Part shown: positions 44,707 to 54,499 of the stretch, piece after piece
Position numbering within the stretch: the stretch's first letter is position 1
Layout of the letters: the number at the start of each line of letters is the position of its first letter
DNA from: AP-15 sp963772295
Lineage (GTDB): Bacteria; Pseudomonadota; Alphaproteobacteria; ATCC43930; CGMCC-115725
Assembly: GCA_963772295.1 (NCBI GenBank)
Contig: CAVYWO010000003.1
Location: forward strand, 62,001-126,000
Direction: 5' to 3'
DNA length: 64,000 nucleotides
The notes under the pieces: generated by a model
Told to the model about the DNA's origin: nothing
Seen by the model: only the letters and a program-made list of their open reading frames with translations
Database searches by the model: none
Position numbers and translations under genes: made by a program

Positions 44707-46932
44707 ATGAGGATGTTGCGGCTAGAGCACGAGGCTAACGCCGGCGAGCCGAGCACCGCGATGCTGGCGGTGGTTCGGGTGGCGAGGCATTTCGGCCTGC
44801 TTTTAGACCCGGACCAATTGGCTCGGGCGCATCCCTTTGCCGGCAACGAACCGCCGACAGCCCGGCTCCTGAAGATGATCGAGAGCACCGGCCTTACCGC
44901 TCGCGTGGTGCGGATGAAGCCCGGCCAGTTGATCACCCTCTCTCAGAGTGTGCCGGCGATTTTGCGCTTGCCGAACGGCAAGTCGCTGCTGCTCGAAGCC
45001 GTCCAAGAACGGGACGGTGGCTGCTTTGCGCTCGTCAACGATCTCGAAACCGGTCCCGGCATCAGCGCCATCGTCGATGAGCAGCGGCTGTTCGACGCAT
45101 GGGACGGCGAGGTGATCGTGGTCAAGCGCCGCTGGCGCATCACCGACGAGGAGCGGCCGTTCGGAATTGCCTGGCTTGCGGGCCAGGTCGTCAAGGAGCG
45201 GAGGCTGTTCTTCGACATCTCGATCGCGGCGCTGCTCTTGAGCGTGCTGTCGCTGGCGCCGCCGCTGATGTTCATGGTCGTCATCGACCGGGTGCTCGCC
45301 AACCAGAGCATGTCGACGCTGAAGGTGTTGGGCAGCGCGCTCCTGCTGGTTGCCGCGTTCGACACGGTCTTCGGCTACCTGCGCCGCTATCTGACGGAAG
45401 TGGCGACAACGCGCATCGACGGCCGCATCAACCTGCACATCTACGACAAATTGCTAAACTTGCCGATGTCGTTCTTCGAGCGGATGCCGACCGGCATGAT
45501 CGACAGCAAGCTCGGGCAAATCTGGCACATCCGCGACTTCTTGACGGGGCAACTATTCGTCACGCTGCTTGATTTTATAACCTTGATCGTGTTTTTGCCG
45601 GTATTGTTTTACCTCAACGTGCCCCTGACCTTCATGGTGCTCTTTCTGGCGCTGTGCATGATGGGGATCTATTGCGCGTTCATGCCGGCGCTGCGCCGCA
45701 AATACGGCGCCTTGATTTACGCCGAGCAGAAGATGGGCGCGCATCAGGTCGAGACGATCTGGGGCATCAAGACGATCAAGTCGCTCGCGCTCGAAGGGCT
45801 GAAGCGCCATCAGCGCGACCAGCGGGTGGCCGAGGTCGTCGAAGCGCGCCGCCTGTTCGGCAACCTCGCCAATCTGCCGCAGACCATCGTGAACCCGTTC
45901 GAAAAGCTGATTTATGGGGGCAGCGCCTTTCTCGGGTGCTATCTGGCGCTGCGGGGTGGCCAGGTGTCGATCGGCGCCGTCGTCGCCTTCACCATGCTGG
46001 CCGGCCGCGTGGCCGCACCGCTGGTCCAGGTGGCCGGGCTCTTGCACGCGGTCGAGCATGCGCGCGGCGCGGTCGGCGAAGTCGGCTCGGTGATGAACTC
46101 GCCGCCGGAGGGGGGCCGTTCGGGGACCGGCCTCAAACAACCGATCTACGGCAGTCTGATCTTCGACAACGTCAGGTTCCGCTACGGCCCGACCGCGCCC
46201 TATGCTCTGGACGAGGTGTCATTCCAAGTGCCGCAGGGCACGCTGTTCGGGATCATGGGGCGCAGCGGCTCGGGCAAGACGACGGTGACCCGGCTGCTGC
46301 AAGGGCTGAACCACGACTATGAAGGGTTGATCAAGATCGACGGCATGGATTTGCGCGAGATCGACCTCGATCATCTGCGCACCAGCATTGGCGTCGTGCC
46401 GCAGGAAAACTTTCTGTTCACCGGCACGATCCGCGAGAATATTGCGGCACCCCGCCCCAACGTCAACTTCAGCGAGGTCGTCCGCGTCGCCCAGCTGGCC
46501 GGGGCGGAGGAGTTCATCGAGCGGCTGCCGCGCGGCTATGAAACGCATGTCGAAGAGGGTGCGGTCAATTTCTCGGGCGGGCAGCGGCAGCGGCTGGCGA
46601 TCGCGCGCGCCCTGATCGTCGACCCGGCGATCCTCATTCTCGACGAGGCGACGAGCGCGCTCGACGCCGAGAGCGAAGCGATCGTCAATGCCAATCTGCT
46701 GCGTATTGCCAAGAATCGGACGGTAATCATCATCTCGCACCGCTTGTCCTCGCTGATGCGGTCGGATGCGATCCTCGTGCTCGAACGCGGGCGCTTCTAC
46801 GACATGGGTCGGCACGACGAACTCCTCGCCCGGTGCGACATTTACAAGGCGCTTTGGCACCAGCAGAATCGGCACCTCGTTGCGGAACCCGCGCATGGCC
46901 TCATTGCTCTTCGCTCAACGCCGGCGGCGTAA
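44707..46932 (+). CDS. Type I secretion ABC transporter with C39-like peptidase domain
   Basis: 741 residues. The N-terminal C39-like domain (about 1-125) has Ser/Thr where the catalytic Cys normally lies (GEPSTAMLAVVRVARHFG), so it should dock but not cut substrates. An ABC membrane domain follows (about 150-460). The ATPase has Walker A GRSGSGKTT, signature FSGGQRQRLAIARAL, and ILILDEATSALD. This HlyB-type exporter drives one-step secretion with an HlyD adaptor and a TolC channel; no TolC gene is here. ATG 44707 was chosen because the C39 fold begins there. The preceding 291 bases (44416-44706) hold no recognised gene. Confidence 0.92.
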   Translation: MRMLRLEHEANAGEPSTAMLAVVRVARHFGLLLDPDQLARAHPFAGNEPPTARLLKMIESTGLTARVVRMKPGQLITLSQSVPAILRLPNGKSLLLEAVQERDGGCFALVNDLETGPGISAIVDEQRLFDAWDGEVIVVKRRWRITDEERPFGIAWLAGQVVKERRLFFDISIAALLLSVLSLAPPLMFMVVIDRVLANQSMSTLKVLGSALLLVAAFDTVFGYLRRYLTEVATTRIDGRINLHIYDKLLNLPMSFFERMPTGMIDSKLGQIWHIRDFLTGQLFVTLLDFITLIVFLPVLFYLNVPLTFMVLFLALCMMGIYCAFMPALRRKYGALIYAEQKMGAHQVETIWGIKTIKSLALEGLKRHQRDQRVAEVVEARRLFGNLANLPQTIVNPFEKLIYGGSAFLGCYLALRGGQVSIGAVVAFTMLAGRVAAPLVQVAGLLHAVEHARGAVGEVGSVMNSPPEGGRSGTGLKQPIYGSLIFDNVRFRYGPTAPYALDEVSFQVPQGTLFGIMGRSGSGKTTVTRLLQGLNHDYEGLIKIDGMDLREIDLDHLRTSIGVVPQENFLFTGTIRENIAAPRPNVNFSEVVRVAQLAGAEEFIERLPRGYETHVEEGAVNFSGGQRQRLAIARALIVDPAILILDEATSALDAESEAIVNANLLRIAKNRTVIIISHRLSSLMRSDAILVLERGRFYDMGRHDELLARCDIYKALWHQQNRHLVAEPAHGLIALRSTPAA

Positions 46933-48250
46933 CCGCGCGCCGCTCGCTCTGCGCAATTTCGAGTCGGCGACGGCGGAGGTCATCGCCAATGCGCAGCCGC
47001 GCATCCCGCGTCTGACGCTCTATGTGCTCGGTGCGATGATCGCCGCGGTGATTTATCTGATCTGCGTCGTGCAACTCGACCGGATCGTCGTCGCCACCGG
47101 CCACCTCGTGCCGATCGGGGGGACCTTCGTGGTCCAGCCGCTCGACAAGGGGATCGTCCGAGAGATGCGCGTCAGGGCCGGCGATATCGTCAGGAAAGGC
47201 CAGGTGCTTGCCACTCTGGACCCGACCTTCACCGCCGCCGACCTGCGCCACCTCGAGGACGAGGCGGCCAGCCTCTCGGCGCGGGAACAGCGGATCGAAG
47301 CGCAGGAGGCGGGCAGTCCCTTCACTCCCGCCGAAGACGGGAAGTACGGGGTCTTGGAGCTCCAGATCTATCGCCAGGAGCAGCAGGCGTTCCAATCCGA
47401 GATCGACGAACTCGACGCCTCCATTAGCAAAGACCAATCCGAAATTGCCGGGGCGGAACGCGAAATCGCGGCCGATCGGCAGCGGCTGAGCAAGGCCACC
47501 GAGATCGAGAAGATGCGGCAACAGCTGGAGAAGGACGGCTACGGGAGCCGCCTCGCGCTGATGACGGCGGCCCAGGACCGCCTGCAAATCACCGGCCTTC
47601 TCGCCACCGACGAGACCAAACTCGAGGCCACCCGGCACGATCTGGCCGAACTCGAGGCAAAGCGCCGAGCCTATGTCCAAAACTGGCATGCCAAACACCT
47701 GGAAGATTTGGTCGAGACCAAGAACAAGCTCGACACCGCCCGGCAGGAACTCGCCAAGGCGCGGCGGATGCAGAGCCTCGCCGATCTCGAGGCGCCGGAG
47801 GATGCGGTCGTCGTCGAAGTCAACCGGCACGCCTCGCCCGGCGCGGTAGTGACGCAGGCCGAGCCGGTTTTTACCCTCGTACCCGTCGGCGCGCCGCTCG
47901 AGGCCGAAGCCGACGTCGAGGCTAAGGATATCGGCTTCATCCATGTCGGCGATCCGGTAAAGCTGAAGTTCTCGGCCTATCATTTTCTCGAGCACGGGAC
48001 CGGCGACGGCGTGGTCAAGACGATCAGCCAGGATTCTTTTAACGAAGACCGCGAGCATCGCGAGAAACCGACGTTCTTTCGTTCGCGTATCGCGATAACC
48101 GCGGTGCGTCTGCACGACGTACCATCGAATTTCCGTTTGATTCCGGGCATGACATTGGACGCCGACATCGTGGTCGGACGGCGAACGGTGGCGTGGTATC
48201 TGATCGGCGGCGTCATGCGCAGCGGCGCGGAGGCGATGCGGGAGCCATGA
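46895..48250 (+). CDS. HlyD-family type I secretion adaptor
   Basis: 451 residues. A short cytoplasmic start is followed by one membrane span (LTLYVLGAMIAAVIYLICVV). A biotinyl-lipoyl half motif comes next (GGTFVVQPLDKGIVREMRVR then AGDIVRKGQVLATLDPT), then a long coiled-coil hairpin (about residues 115-300) and the beta-barrel end (VDVEAKDIGFIHVGDPVKLK). ATG 46895 lies 38 bases inside the end of the exporter gene, so translation is coupled. Together they form the inner-membrane part of a type I system. Confidence 0.92.
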   Translation: MASLLFAQRRRRNRAPLALRNFESATAEVIANAQPRIPRLTLYVLGAMIAAVIYLICVVQLDRIVVATGHLVPIGGTFVVQPLDKGIVREMRVRAGDIVRKGQVLATLDPTFTAADLRHLEDEAASLSAREQRIEAQEAGSPFTPAEDGKYGVLELQIYRQEQQAFQSEIDELDASISKDQSEIAGAEREIAADRQRLSKATEIEKMRQQLEKDGYGSRLALMTAAQDRLQITGLLATDETKLEATRHDLAELEAKRRAYVQNWHAKHLEDLVETKNKLDTARQELAKARRMQSLADLEAPEDAVVVEVNRHASPGAVVTQAEPVFTLVPVGAPLEAEADVEAKDIGFIHVGDPVKLKFSAYHFLEHGTGDGVVKTISQDSFNEDREHREKPTFFRSRIAITAVRLHDVPSNFRLIPGMTLDADIVVGRRTVAWYLIGGVMRSGAEAMREP

Positions 48251-48340
48251 CGGCCGCCGGCGCTGAAGGAGCTCCGGTTACGCGATGCCGGGGCTCGCCA
48301 TAATCGCGCGAATTCTGCGACAGCCATTTGGACGGCATCG

Positions 48341-50938
48341 ATGCAAAGCGGCGTCATCGACAGGCTGGCCAGGGCGATCACCGCCTTGGCGCGTCGCTCG
48401 CGCGCGGATCTGCCGTCCGGTGTCGAGGCGGATCTTGCCGGCGGTCGGGCGGATCGTGCCTTTGCGGCAGTCCGGCGCATGGCGGCACGCGGGCATGCCG
48501 AGGCGCAGTATCGCCTGGGCCAGATTTACGAAAAGGCTGAGGGGGTCGTGCAAAGCCTCGCCGATGCGGTGCATTGGTACCGGCTTGCGGCCGAGCAGGG
48601 ACATGTCGGAGCGCAGGCGCGCCTCGGCCTCATCTATTTGACGGAGCCGCCGGCGCCGGCGAGCGTCGCCGCAGACGCGTCGGAACGGGTCGTCGATGCC
48701 GAACTGCCGCCGGAATCGGCGTTGTCTCAGCTGTTTCCGCGCGGCTTTGTCATCCGCCGCAATTCGGTCGAAGCGGCCAAGTGGAACCGGCGTGCCGCCG
48801 CGGCCGGGTCGGCCGAGGCGCAAGCGCGGCTCGCCTACCAATTCGCGGTTGGCGAGGGGGTGGCGCGCGACTACGGCGAGGCCGAACGATGGTTCACGGC
48901 CGCAGCCCTACAGGGCAATACAGCCGGGCAGGTTGGCTTGGGCGTGCTCTACGCCGGCGGATACGGCGCCGCCCCCGATTATCCTCGCGCCGCGCGCTGG
49001 CTCGCCCCCGCGGCCGAGAGCGGCGACCCGACCGCGCAATATTGCCTGGGCGTGTTGACCATGCGCGGGGATGGCGTCGCGCGCGACCCGGCGCGTGCGA
49101 TTGGGCTGCTGCTCAAGGCGGCCCAGCAGAACCATCCGCTCGCAGCCTATCAATTGGGGCTCGCCCATTGGCATGGCGACGGCGTCCCCGCCGACCGCTC
49201 GGCGGCCGAAACCTGGCTGCGGCGCGTCGCTTCACGCGGCCACGCCGATGCCGCCTGCGCGCTCGCCGAACTCTTGCTGGAGCAGCCCGAAGGCGACGGC
49301 GCCGAGGCGGCCGGCCTGTTGCGGCAGGCGGCGGAAGTCGGTCACCAACGCGCGGCCTATCTGCTCGGCGAACTGTACCTCGCCGGCCGCTGGGTGCCCA
49401 AGGATCCGGCCGAGGCCGCACGCTGGCTGGCGCGGGCGGGCGAAGCCGGCAACCCGGCGGCTTTTGGCAGGCTGGCGGCGATGCACGCGGAAGGGGACGG
49501 GGTCGAGCGGGATTTCGCGGCGGCGGCCGAATGGCTGCAGCGGGCAGCCGCCCAGGGCAGCGCCGCCGCGCATTATGACCTCGGAACCCTGTATCGCTTC
49601 GGCCGCGGCGTGCCGCGCGACGCGGCGCAGGCGGCGGGATGGTACCGCGAGGCGGCCGAGCGGGGCAGTGCCCAGGCGTGCTTCGATCTGGGCTTGCTCT
49701 ACGCCACCGGCGAGGGCGTTGCCCAGGATCCCGGCGAGGCGGTCCGCTGGTATCGACGGGCCGCGGATGCCGGTCACCAGCTCGCCGGCTGCAATTTGGC
49801 GCTGATGACGATCGTCGGTAGTGGCGTCCCGCAAGATCGCGAGGCCGGCCTGCGGTTGCTCGAAGCCTCGGCCGCCGCCGGCACGGTCGAGGCGGCAGAG
49901 GCGCTCTTCAACCTCTACTTTGCCGGCGAGCATGTGCCGCGCTCGCCGGAGCTGGCGGCGCACTGGCTCGAACGCGCGGCCGATCTCGGTAGCGCCCCGG
50001 CGGCCTGTGCTCTCGCCGACTGGCTTATCGAGGGGAAGATCGTGGCCCGCGACCGCGACCGTGCCCGGGTCTTGCTCGAGCGCGCCGGCGACGCGGGCAG
50101 CGTCGATGCCCAACTGAAGCTCGCCCGGCTGCTGGCGGAGGGCGTCGACGGGCCGTCCGCGGCACGTCAGTGGTTCGAGCGCGCCGCGGCGGCCGGAAAT
50201 GCCGACGCGCAGGCCTGGCTCGGCGATTGCTGTCGCGCCGGGCTCGCCGGCCCGGCCGATCTCGAAGCCGCAGCAGCCTGGTATCGGCAGGCCGCGACCG
50301 GCGGGCATGTCGGCGCCATGCTCGTGCTGGCGGCGGCATTGTTTCGCGAGGGGGCGGACGAGGATCGTCGGGCGGCTTTCGGCTTATGGCTCGCCGCCGC
50401 CGCCGCCGGTTCCGCGCCGGCCCAGCGCATGGCCGGCTACTGCTACCTGAACGGCATCGGCTGCGCGGTCGATGTTGCCGCGGCGGTGCGCTGGCTGCAG
50501 TTGGCCGGCGAAGCCGACGATGCCGACGCCCTGCTGCTGCTCGGCATCCTCCATCTGGAGGGTCGGGGCGTGGAACGCGACCCGACGGCTGCCGCGAGCT
50601 TGTTCGAAGGGGCCGCCGAGCAGGGTCATGCCGCGGCCCAGTACAATCTGGGCCTCAGCTATGGCTGGGGGGTCGGGGTCGAGCGCGATCGGGACCTTGC
50701 CCGTCTGTGGCTCGAACGTGCGGCAGGGCAAAAATTCGCACCGGCGCAGCCGGCGCTTACGGCGCTCGGCGCCCGCAGACGCGCCGCACCCGCGATGGCA
50801 AGCGCATCGGTCGATCTTGATATAGACAACGTTAAGCCCTTGGCTCGGGCAGAGCCGGGAGAAGCTCTGGCGCCGGGGGCAGCGGCGCCCCAGCTTGCCG
50901 CGACGGAAACCGCTTCGATAACCACGAATGATGCTTGA
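48341..50938 (+). CDS. Sel1-repeat protein with about 20 repeats
   Basis: 865 residues. From about residue 50 to 830 I count 20 Sel1-like units of about 36 residues, for example GHAEAQYRLGQIYEKAEGVV and GSAEAQARLAYQFAVGEGVA. Unit 2 carries an insertion of about 45 residues. No signal peptide is evident; the N-terminus has an amphipathic basic stretch. The C-terminal 60 residues are Ala-rich and unstructured. Sel1 proteins are scaffolds in secretion, exopolysaccharide and stress pathways. Its place between the type I exporter and the small proteins suggests an assembly role, which is inferred. Confidence 0.88.
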   Translation: MQSGVIDRLARAITALARRSRADLPSGVEADLAGGRADRAFAAVRRMAARGHAEAQYRLGQIYEKAEGVVQSLADAVHWYRLAAEQGHVGAQARLGLIYLTEPPAPASVAADASERVVDAELPPESALSQLFPRGFVIRRNSVEAAKWNRRAAAAGSAEAQARLAYQFAVGEGVARDYGEAERWFTAAALQGNTAGQVGLGVLYAGGYGAAPDYPRAARWLAPAAESGDPTAQYCLGVLTMRGDGVARDPARAIGLLLKAAQQNHPLAAYQLGLAHWHGDGVPADRSAAETWLRRVASRGHADAACALAELLLEQPEGDGAEAAGLLRQAAEVGHQRAAYLLGELYLAGRWVPKDPAEAARWLARAGEAGNPAAFGRLAAMHAEGDGVERDFAAAAEWLQRAAAQGSAAAHYDLGTLYRFGRGVPRDAAQAAGWYREAAERGSAQACFDLGLLYATGEGVAQDPGEAVRWYRRAADAGHQLAGCNLALMTIVGSGVPQDREAGLRLLEASAAAGTVEAAEALFNLYFAGEHVPRSPELAAHWLERAADLGSAPAACALADWLIEGKIVARDRDRARVLLERAGDAGSVDAQLKLARLLAEGVDGPSAARQWFERAAAAGNADAQAWLGDCCRAGLAGPADLEAAAAWYRQAATGGHVGAMLVLAAALFREGADEDRRAAFGLWLAAAAAGSAPAQRMAGYCYLNGIGCAVDVAAAVRWLQLAGEADDADALLLLGILHLEGRGVERDPTAAASLFEGAAEQGHAAAQYNLGLSYGWGVGVERDRDLARLWLERAAGQKFAPAQPALTALGARRRAAPAMASASVDLDIDNVKPLARAEPGEALAPGAAAPQLAATETASITTNDA

Positions 50939-51044
50939 CTTGCCCCTCGAATTCCGCGTTAACTATCCAGCAGCGTGTCCGATCATTAACTTTTGCGTTC
51001 GGTCGGGGGGCCGGCCGGCGCAACCTGTCTAAGGGGGAACCACG

Positions 51045-51518
51045 ATGGCCGATGCTTCGATGCCCGGCGGCGTCCAACACGGGCCCGCTGATGCGGGGCA
51101 CCTGCCAACCCTCTCTCCGGCAGAGCAGCAAGCGGCGCAGCTGGCGCTGTCGAAACTCGGCGCCGGCGCTGGGACCATAACCTCGATGGCCGGCGGGGAC
51201 GCGACGGTGAGCCCCGTCGGCGGCAGTGGTACGGTGCAGGTCGGAGCGGGGACCTCGATAGTGATCTCGAGTGCGCACCCTCCGACACTGCAGAGCGTCC
51301 ACGATCAGGTCGTCGCCGGGTCGGGCGTCTCGGTGCATGCGGCACCGGTCGCCGGCGGCGCAAGCCTCCACCCCGCCCCAATCGAGCAGGCCGGGCCGAC
51401 CGCGGCCGGGATCAAACCCACGCAGCCGCACGCCCCGGCCGGCCTCACGATGCCCGACCAGACCAAGGTCAACGTGGCCGGTGTCTCTCCGGCCCATCTC
51501 ACCAAGCACGGCGCGTAG
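51045..51518 (+). CDS. Small Ala/Gly/Ser-rich protein, candidate exporter substrate
   Basis: 157 residues; ATG 51045 is preceded by AAGGGGGA. The sequence is low-complexity with Gly/Ser/Val stretches (DATVSPVGGSGTVQVGAGTS) and Pro/His-rich segments. It has no signal peptide, membrane span or Cys. No RTX nonapeptide (GGxGxDxxx) is visible. Position downstream of an HlyB/HlyD pair and absence of a Sec signal make it a candidate secreted or surface protein; this is inference. No family is recognised. Confidence 0.65.
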   Translation: MADASMPGGVQHGPADAGHLPTLSPAEQQAAQLALSKLGAGAGTITSMAGGDATVSPVGGSGTVQVGAGTSIVISSAHPPTLQSVHDQVVAGSGVSVHAAPVAGGASLHPAPIEQAGPTAAGIKPTQPHAPAGLTMPDQTKVNVAGVSPAHLTKHGA

Positions 51519-51654
51519 CCCGCGATTTCCTCTGCCCCGCGAAACCTGGTTGCGCGGCGCGCCAATCTTGACGCGCCCGTCACCGCGGGTTAATCCTTAC
51601 CGCCCCAGCGAGGGGGCTGCGCAGCGCGTCGCTCCAAGGCGGGTCTGAGCTGCT

Positions 51655-52542
51655 ATGGACACACCGTCTACTTCAGATGCTGTCGTGGCTGCGCCCGAAC
51701 TCATGGTGTCGGCGCAGTCGCTGCAATTGCCCGCGGGAATTTATGCATTTACGGTAAGGCAAAGCGGGCCGGCGCCGGCACATAACGTGTTCGCGGTGCC
51801 GGCGGTCCAGGTCGGTTTGCCTCCGGCGGCGATGCCGGGGGCACCAGTGGCGTTTCTGACGGGCCCGGGCACGTGCGAACATTGGCTGGTGCGCAATGGC
51901 GACGTCGTGGTCGTCCGCATCGACGGCAACGGAACGACGCTGCTCTTGACCTCGTTGCGGCCAGCGGACTGCGATCCGCTCACGGTCGACGTCCGGCGCC
52001 TCGATGCGACGGAGGTTGCGCCGGGCGGCGGGCAAGCGGCGGGAGAGGAGAGCCCCGATCGCGGCACGCCCGCGCTCGTTGAACGCGTTCTTCGCATCGA
52101 GATACTGGCGTATGTTCAGAACATCGGCGACGTGGTGTTCCTCGACGGTTGGGCCGGTCTCCTCGGGCAAGAGCGGTGGATCGAAGGTTTTGCCGTAAGA
52201 CCGCTCGAAGAGATCGCGGCGAATATGATCGAGTACAAGACGATCAGCGCGAACGGCGTCGAAAGTACCTGGACCAGCGACGGGGCTTTTTGCGGCAGCC
52301 GCGGCATCGGTTCACCGCTCGTCGGCTTCGCGATGCGTCTCAAGGCCGGCGCCGACGAACTTTATGATTGCCAGTACAATGGCAGCTTCCGGTCCGGCGC
52401 GATCGTTGGGCCGACCGGCAACGGAGCGTTCTGTCGGTCGACGATTGCCGACGATCCGCTCGACGGCATCCAACTGCGGATCGTCGCGCGCCGTCCCTTG
52501 GCTTCCCCGCTCGCCTCGGGGGTTGGGACGCTAAGCGCATAG
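51655..52542 (+). CDS. Protein with ChW-like (hydrophobic W) repeats
   Basis: 295 residues. The C-terminal half (about 140-285) contains three similar units: EILAYVQNIGDVVFLDGWAG, then EYKTISANGVESTWTSDGAF and YDCQYNGSFRSGAIVGPTGN, each followed by a PL(V/D/E)G-type strand. This resembles Clostridial hydrophobic W repeats (YxxHVQNIGW...WVSDGxxxGTTGxxxRxExI). The N-terminal half is a separate beta-rich domain (ELMVSAQSLQLPAGIYAFTV). The probable role is carbohydrate or surface binding; it is followed directly by glycan-related genes. Confidence 0.65.
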   Translation: MDTPSTSDAVVAAPELMVSAQSLQLPAGIYAFTVRQSGPAPAHNVFAVPAVQVGLPPAAMPGAPVAFLTGPGTCEHWLVRNGDVVVVRIDGNGTTLLLTSLRPADCDPLTVDVRRLDATEVAPGGGQAAGEESPDRGTPALVERVLRIEILAYVQNIGDVVFLDGWAGLLGQERWIEGFAVRPLEEIAANMIEYKTISANGVESTWTSDGAFCGSRGIGSPLVGFAMRLKAGADELYDCQYNGSFRSGAIVGPTGNGAFCRSTIADDPLDGIQLRIVARRPLASPLASGVGTLSA

Positions 52543-52559
52543 CGCGGTCTTGCCGTGCC

Positions 52560-53177
52560 TTGCGTACCAAGCGCTCTTCGCCCCGCCGGCCGCTACTGAT
52601 CAATGCCGGCAGCGGGCCGCGCGGCGGCGGCCGGCTCCCGGCTCTGTTCGACGACTGGCGGCAGCTTCGCGTCGATATCGATCCGCGGAACGAGCCCGAT
52701 ATCCTGGCGAGCGTGACCGACCTTTCGGCGGTGCGCACCGCCAGCGCCGATGCGGTGTGGTCGGCGCATTGCCTCGAACATCTCTTTGCCCATGAAGTTC
52801 GGTCGGCGCTTGCCGAATTCCGCCGCGTCCTGCGCCGCGGCGGGTTCGCCTGCATCATTGTTCCCGACCTGCAGGCGATTGCGCAATGGATCGCAAGCGA
52901 CCGTCTGCACGAGACGATCTATCAATCGCCCGCGGGCCCGGTCACCGCGCATGACATGCTCTGGGGTTTCAGCCCGGCTCTCGAACTCGGGCACGAGGCG
53001 ATGGCCCATCGCTGCGGCTTCACGCCGACGGTGCTGCTGCAGCGCCTGAGCGGGTGCGGGTTCGCCGAAATCGTCTTGCGTCGCCGGTCCAACCTCGAAC
53101 TCGCAGGGCTCGCCTTGTGCCGGGCGTCGTCCAATCTGGAAGAGCGCGAAGCATTGCTGTCCCGCCTCGCGCTCTGA
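52560..53177 (+). CDS. SAM-dependent methyltransferase
   Basis: About 205 residues. Class I methyltransferase core: PLLINAGSGPRGGG (SAM loop), LRVDIDPRNEPDILAS (acidic strand) and DAVWSAHCLEHLFAHEVRSA with LRRGGFACIIVPDLQ. The start is uncertain; TTG 52560 is close to the fold start, and the frame is open from 52368 inside the previous gene. It is followed two bases later by a glycosyltransferase, so methylation of a sugar or nucleotide sugar is likely. Confidence 0.8.
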   Translation: MRTKRSSPRRPLLINAGSGPRGGGRLPALFDDWRQLRVDIDPRNEPDILASVTDLSAVRTASADAVWSAHCLEHLFAHEVRSALAEFRRVLRRGGFACIIVPDLQAIAQWIASDRLHETIYQSPAGPVTAHDMLWGFSPALELGHEAMAHRCGFTPTVLLQRLSGCGFAEIVLRRRSNLELAGLALCRASSNLEEREALLSRLAL

Positions 53178-53179
53178 GC

Positions 53180-54499
53180 ATGATCTATCTTTTCATTCAC
53201 CAGAATTTTCCGGCGCAATACCGGCATCTGGCGCGCCACCTCGCCGACCAGCCCGAGAACCAAGTCTATTTTATCACGCAGCCCAATCAGAACGAGATGC
53301 CGGGCGTCCGCAAGCAGGTGTATACGCCCGACCTGCCCAGCGTCGCGGGCTGTCATCCTTACGTCGTCGCATTCGACGTCGCGGTGCGCACCGGGCTGGC
53401 GGTACTGCGATGCTGTCGCGAACTGCGCGAAAGCGGCGTCCGCCCGGACATCGTCCTCGGCCATTGCGGCTGGGGCGAGACGCTGTTCGTCAAGGACGCC
53501 TTTCCCGATGCGCCGCTGTTGAGTTATTTCGAGTTCTTCTACCAGCCGGCCGGAGTGGACGTCGGCTTCGACCCCGAATTCGCCCCCGCCGCCGAGGATG
53601 ACGGGGCGCGACTGCAGGTCCGCAACGCCGTCAATTGGCTGACTTTCGAGAAGAGCGACTGGGGGCACGCACCGACGCAATGGCAGAAGAGCCTGTACCC
53701 GCCGGCAATGCAAGCGCGCATCTCCACCTTGCACGAGGGGATCGACTGTCAGCGCGTCCGCCCCGACCGGCGGGCCTGGCTGAAGCTGCGGCGCGGTGAT
53801 CTCGTGCTGACGAAGAGCGACGAGGTCGTTACCTATGTGGCGCGCAATCTCGAACCGTATCGCGGCTTCCACATCTTCATGCGGGCCTTGCCGACGCTGC
53901 TGCGGCGCCGGCCGCGCGCGCACGTCTTGATCGTCGGCGGCGACGGCGTCAGTTACGGCAACCCGCCGCCGCCGGGCACGACCTTCCGCGAGCTTCTGCT
54001 GCGCGAGGTCGGCGACGCCCTCGACATGAGCCGGGTGCACTTTCTCGGCCAGGTCCCTTATGACGTCTATCTCAATATCTTGCAGGTCTCCTCCGTGCAC
54101 GTTTATCTGACCTATCCCTTCGTGCTGTCCTGGTCGTTTCTCGAAGCGATGGCGGCCGGCTGCCTGGTTGTCGCCTCGGCGACCGCCCCGGTGCTCGAGG
54201 TGCTGCGCGACGGCAGGAACGGGCTCGCCGTCGATTTCTTCTCGATCGACAGGATCTGCGACCGGATCGACGAGGCGCTCGACCATCCGGACCGCATGCG
54301 CGCGGCCCGCCGGGCGGCGCGCGCAATGGTCGTCCGCGAGTTCGACTTCCGCACACGGGCCCTGCCGCGCTGGCTGGAGCTGCTCGACCGGGTGGCCGGC
54401 CGCCGCCATCGGCAGTGGGGCGACGAGCCGGGCGCGCTTGCAGCGCCGTCGGGCCGGCGCTATGTCCGGCGCCCGGCGAGCCTCGGAGGTACAGCATGA
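53180..54499 (+). CDS. Family 4 glycosyltransferase
   Basis: 439 residues. The N-terminal Rossmann domain begins MIYLFIHQNFPAQYRHLARH. The C-terminal donor domain has PYRGFHIFMRALPTLLRRRP, VLIVGGDGVSYG, FLGQVPYDVYLNILQVSSVH and the GT4 E-x7-E region LSWSFLEAMAAGCLVVASAT. It transfers a sugar from a nucleotide donor, probably to a surface glycan or protein. ATG 53180 follows the methyltransferase stop directly; its stop overlaps the ATG of a truncated methyltransferase gene. Confidence 0.9.
   Translation: MIYLFIHQNFPAQYRHLARHLADQPENQVYFITQPNQNEMPGVRKQVYTPDLPSVAGCHPYVVAFDVAVRTGLAVLRCCRELRESGVRPDIVLGHCGWGETLFVKDAFPDAPLLSYFEFFYQPAGVDVGFDPEFAPAAEDDGARLQVRNAVNWLTFEKSDWGHAPTQWQKSLYPPAMQARISTLHEGIDCQRVRPDRRAWLKLRRGDLVLTKSDEVVTYVARNLEPYRGFHIFMRALPTLLRRRPRAHVLIVGGDGVSYGNPPPPGTTFRELLLREVGDALDMSRVHFLGQVPYDVYLNILQVSSVHVYLTYPFVLSWSFLEAMAAGCLVVASATAPVLEVLRDGRNGLAVDFFSIDRICDRIDEALDHPDRMRAARRAARAMVVREFDFRTRALPRWLELLDRVAGRRHRQWGDEPGALAAPSGRRYVRRPASLGGTA

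Noticed and set aside
48341..50938. Regular repeats considered as a CRISPR or DNA tandem array
   Set aside because: The periodicity is protein-level (Sel1 units of about 36 residues) with diverged DNA. No direct DNA repeat with spacers exists here or elsewhere in the window.
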